This document shows positions 6,293 to 7,004 of a stretch of DNA of 7,004 bases, one piece after another. Source of the stretch: Nitrospinota bacterium (GTDB lineage Bacteria > Nitrospinota_A > JADGAW01); the NCBI GenBank assembly GCA_015231815.1, contig JADGAW010000114.1, forward strand, positions 1 to 7,004. Direction: 5' to 3'. Made by a program: the position numbers and the translations under genes. The notes beneath the pieces were generated by a model. That model searched no databases, was not told the DNA's origin, and saw nothing but the letters and a program-made list of their open reading frames with translations. How positions within the stretch are numbered: the first letter of the stretch is position 1; every line of letters begins with the position of its first letter.

Positions 6293-6571
6293 TCAATATT
6301 TTGTTGAAAAAGGGGGAAGTTCTTCATTTTCCTGAAGCCATTGAATCTTGATATCTGTTACATGAGAGGCTGGAGATCCATCCCAACACCACTCAATTAA
6401 ATCGTTAACCTTCTCTTCATCTCCTTGGGCAAAAATTTCAACAAAGCCATTAAAAAGGTTTTTTACCGAACCTTTTAACCCGAGTTCTTTGGCTTTTTGC
6501 TCAGTGTACATACGATAACAAACCCCTTGCACCCTTCCTTCAACAACTAAGTGTGCAGTTTTCACATTCAT
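6293..6571 (-). CDS. acyP: Acylphosphatase
   Basis: A 92-residue cytoplasmic enzyme that hydrolyses the carboxyl-phosphate bond of acyl phosphates such as acetyl phosphate and carbamoyl phosphate. The signature GRVQGVCYR (12-20) supplies the phosphate-binding loop and catalytic Arg20; the second signature GSVKNLFNGFVEIFAQG (34-50) contains the catalytic Asn38 followed by NG and VE. SPASHV (67-72) is the usual C-terminal conserved turn. Cys18 replaces the more common glycine of VQGVGFR, a variant known in this family, and does not suggest inactivity. The length is typical. The ATG lies three bases after the purE stop, so the two are probably transcribed together and perhaps coupled. The gene ends in TGA directly followed by TAG. 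Its physiological role is poorly defined in bacteria and no partner is evident here. Confidence 0.95.
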   Translation of the reverse strand: MNVKTAHLVVEGRVQGVCYRMYTEQKAKELGLKGSVKNLFNGFVEIFAQGDEEKVNDLIEWCWDGSPASHVTDIKIQWLQENEELPPFSTKY

Positions 6572-6574
6572 GGA

Positions 6575-7004
6575 TTAAATATTCATGTTTTCTATTGCTT
6601 CCTTTTGCTTCTTACGCATTTCTATGAGTTTTTCTCTTATTGAATTATTGTTGAGAGCAATAATTTGAGCAGCTAAAAGAGCAGCATTTTTGGCTCCGGC
6701 TTTACCGATTGTTACTGTAGCTACTGGAATTCCCCCCGGCATTTGGACTGTTGATAAAAGAGAATCAAAGCCATTAAGGCATGAGCTGTCTATAGGAATA
6801 CCAATGACAGGTTTAATGGTTTCAGATGCTACAACACCGGCAAGATGTGCTGCATAACCGGCTGCTGCAATAAAAACCGAAACACCAACCTCTTCATCAT
6901 AATATTGAATGAATTTTCTTGTTTGCTCAGGAGTTCTATGTGCAGAGGTAATTTTAAGTTCATACCCTATATCAAGTTCTTCAAAAATATCTTTTAAAGG
7001 CTGT
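6575..7004 (-). CDS. purE: Partial gene: PurE, N5-carboxyaminoimidazole ribonucleotide mutase (N-terminus beyond the right edge)
   Basis: The reading frame enters from the right edge and ends at TAA (6577-6575), leaving 142 residues; roughly the first 20-25, with the usual GSxSD phosphate loop, are missing. PurE converts N5-CAIR to CAIR in de novo purine synthesis. Visible landmarks are SAHRTPE (fragment residues 20-26), the AAAGYAAHLAGVVAS loop (46-60) with its active-site His, PVIGIPI (65-71), LNGFDSLLSTVQMPGG (76-91), and VATVTIGKAGAKNAALLAAQ (94-113). SAHRTP, the HL loop and the SxxQMPxG segment are typical of class I (bacterial) PurE, so a PurK would be expected elsewhere. The loop reads AGY where AGG is most common, a minor change near the active site. 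The C-terminal tail is lysine-rich and ordinary. It lies three bases upstream of acylphosphatase on the same strand. Confidence 0.95.
   Translation of the reverse strand, partial: QPLKDIFEELDIGYELKITSAHRTPEQTRKFIQYYDEEVGVSVFIAAAGYAAHLAGVVASETIKPVIGIPIDSSCLNGFDSLLSTVQMPGGIPVATVTIGKAGAKNAALLAAQIIALNNNSIREKLIEMRKKQKEAIENMNI

Overview
The window is AT-rich DNA from a bacterium with a Gram-negative type of envelope (a Sec signal peptide and a lipoprotein signal are visible). None of the well-placed start codons has a clear Shine-Dalgarno sequence; the bases just upstream are A/T-rich instead. One candidate promoter resembles the -33/-7 (TTG / TAnnTTTG) type. SerB has the long two-ACT-domain form common in Bacteroidota. 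Together these suggest Bacteroidota or a related phylum of the FCB group, but the Dus protein is not of the usual Bacteroides type, so I do not go further.

Layout. (1) Positions 1-941, minus strand: a long reading frame that runs off the left edge (313 codons visible). It looks like a papain-like cysteine peptidase with its own N-terminal domain. (2) Positions 942-1361: a 420-base divergent intergenic region with inverted repeats, two G-rich repeats and candidate promoters. (3) Positions 1362-3587, plus strand: a tRNA-dihydrouridine synthase (DusB-like) followed after 21 bases by phosphoserine phosphatase SerB. (4) Positions 3588-3653: a short convergent gap. (5) Positions 3654-6215, minus strand: a tightly packed cassette, in transcription order a TPR lipoprotein with a CsgG-like region, a small exported protein with a possible SH3-like fold, and a 91-residue protein of unknown function. 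(6) Positions 6293-7004, minus strand: acylphosphatase, preceded by the C-terminal part of PurE, which enters from the right edge.

How the genes relate. Dus and SerB are housekeeping functions (tRNA modification, serine synthesis) that are probably co-transcribed without a pathway link. PurE (purine synthesis) and acylphosphatase are 3 bases apart and probably one transcript. The TPR/CsgG-like lipoprotein and the two small genes after it are spaced within 1-20 bases and probably form an envelope-associated unit of unknown purpose. The least conventional content is the papain-like protein at the left edge and the lipoprotein cassette. I see no tRNA, rRNA, CRISPR array, transposase or complete described system.
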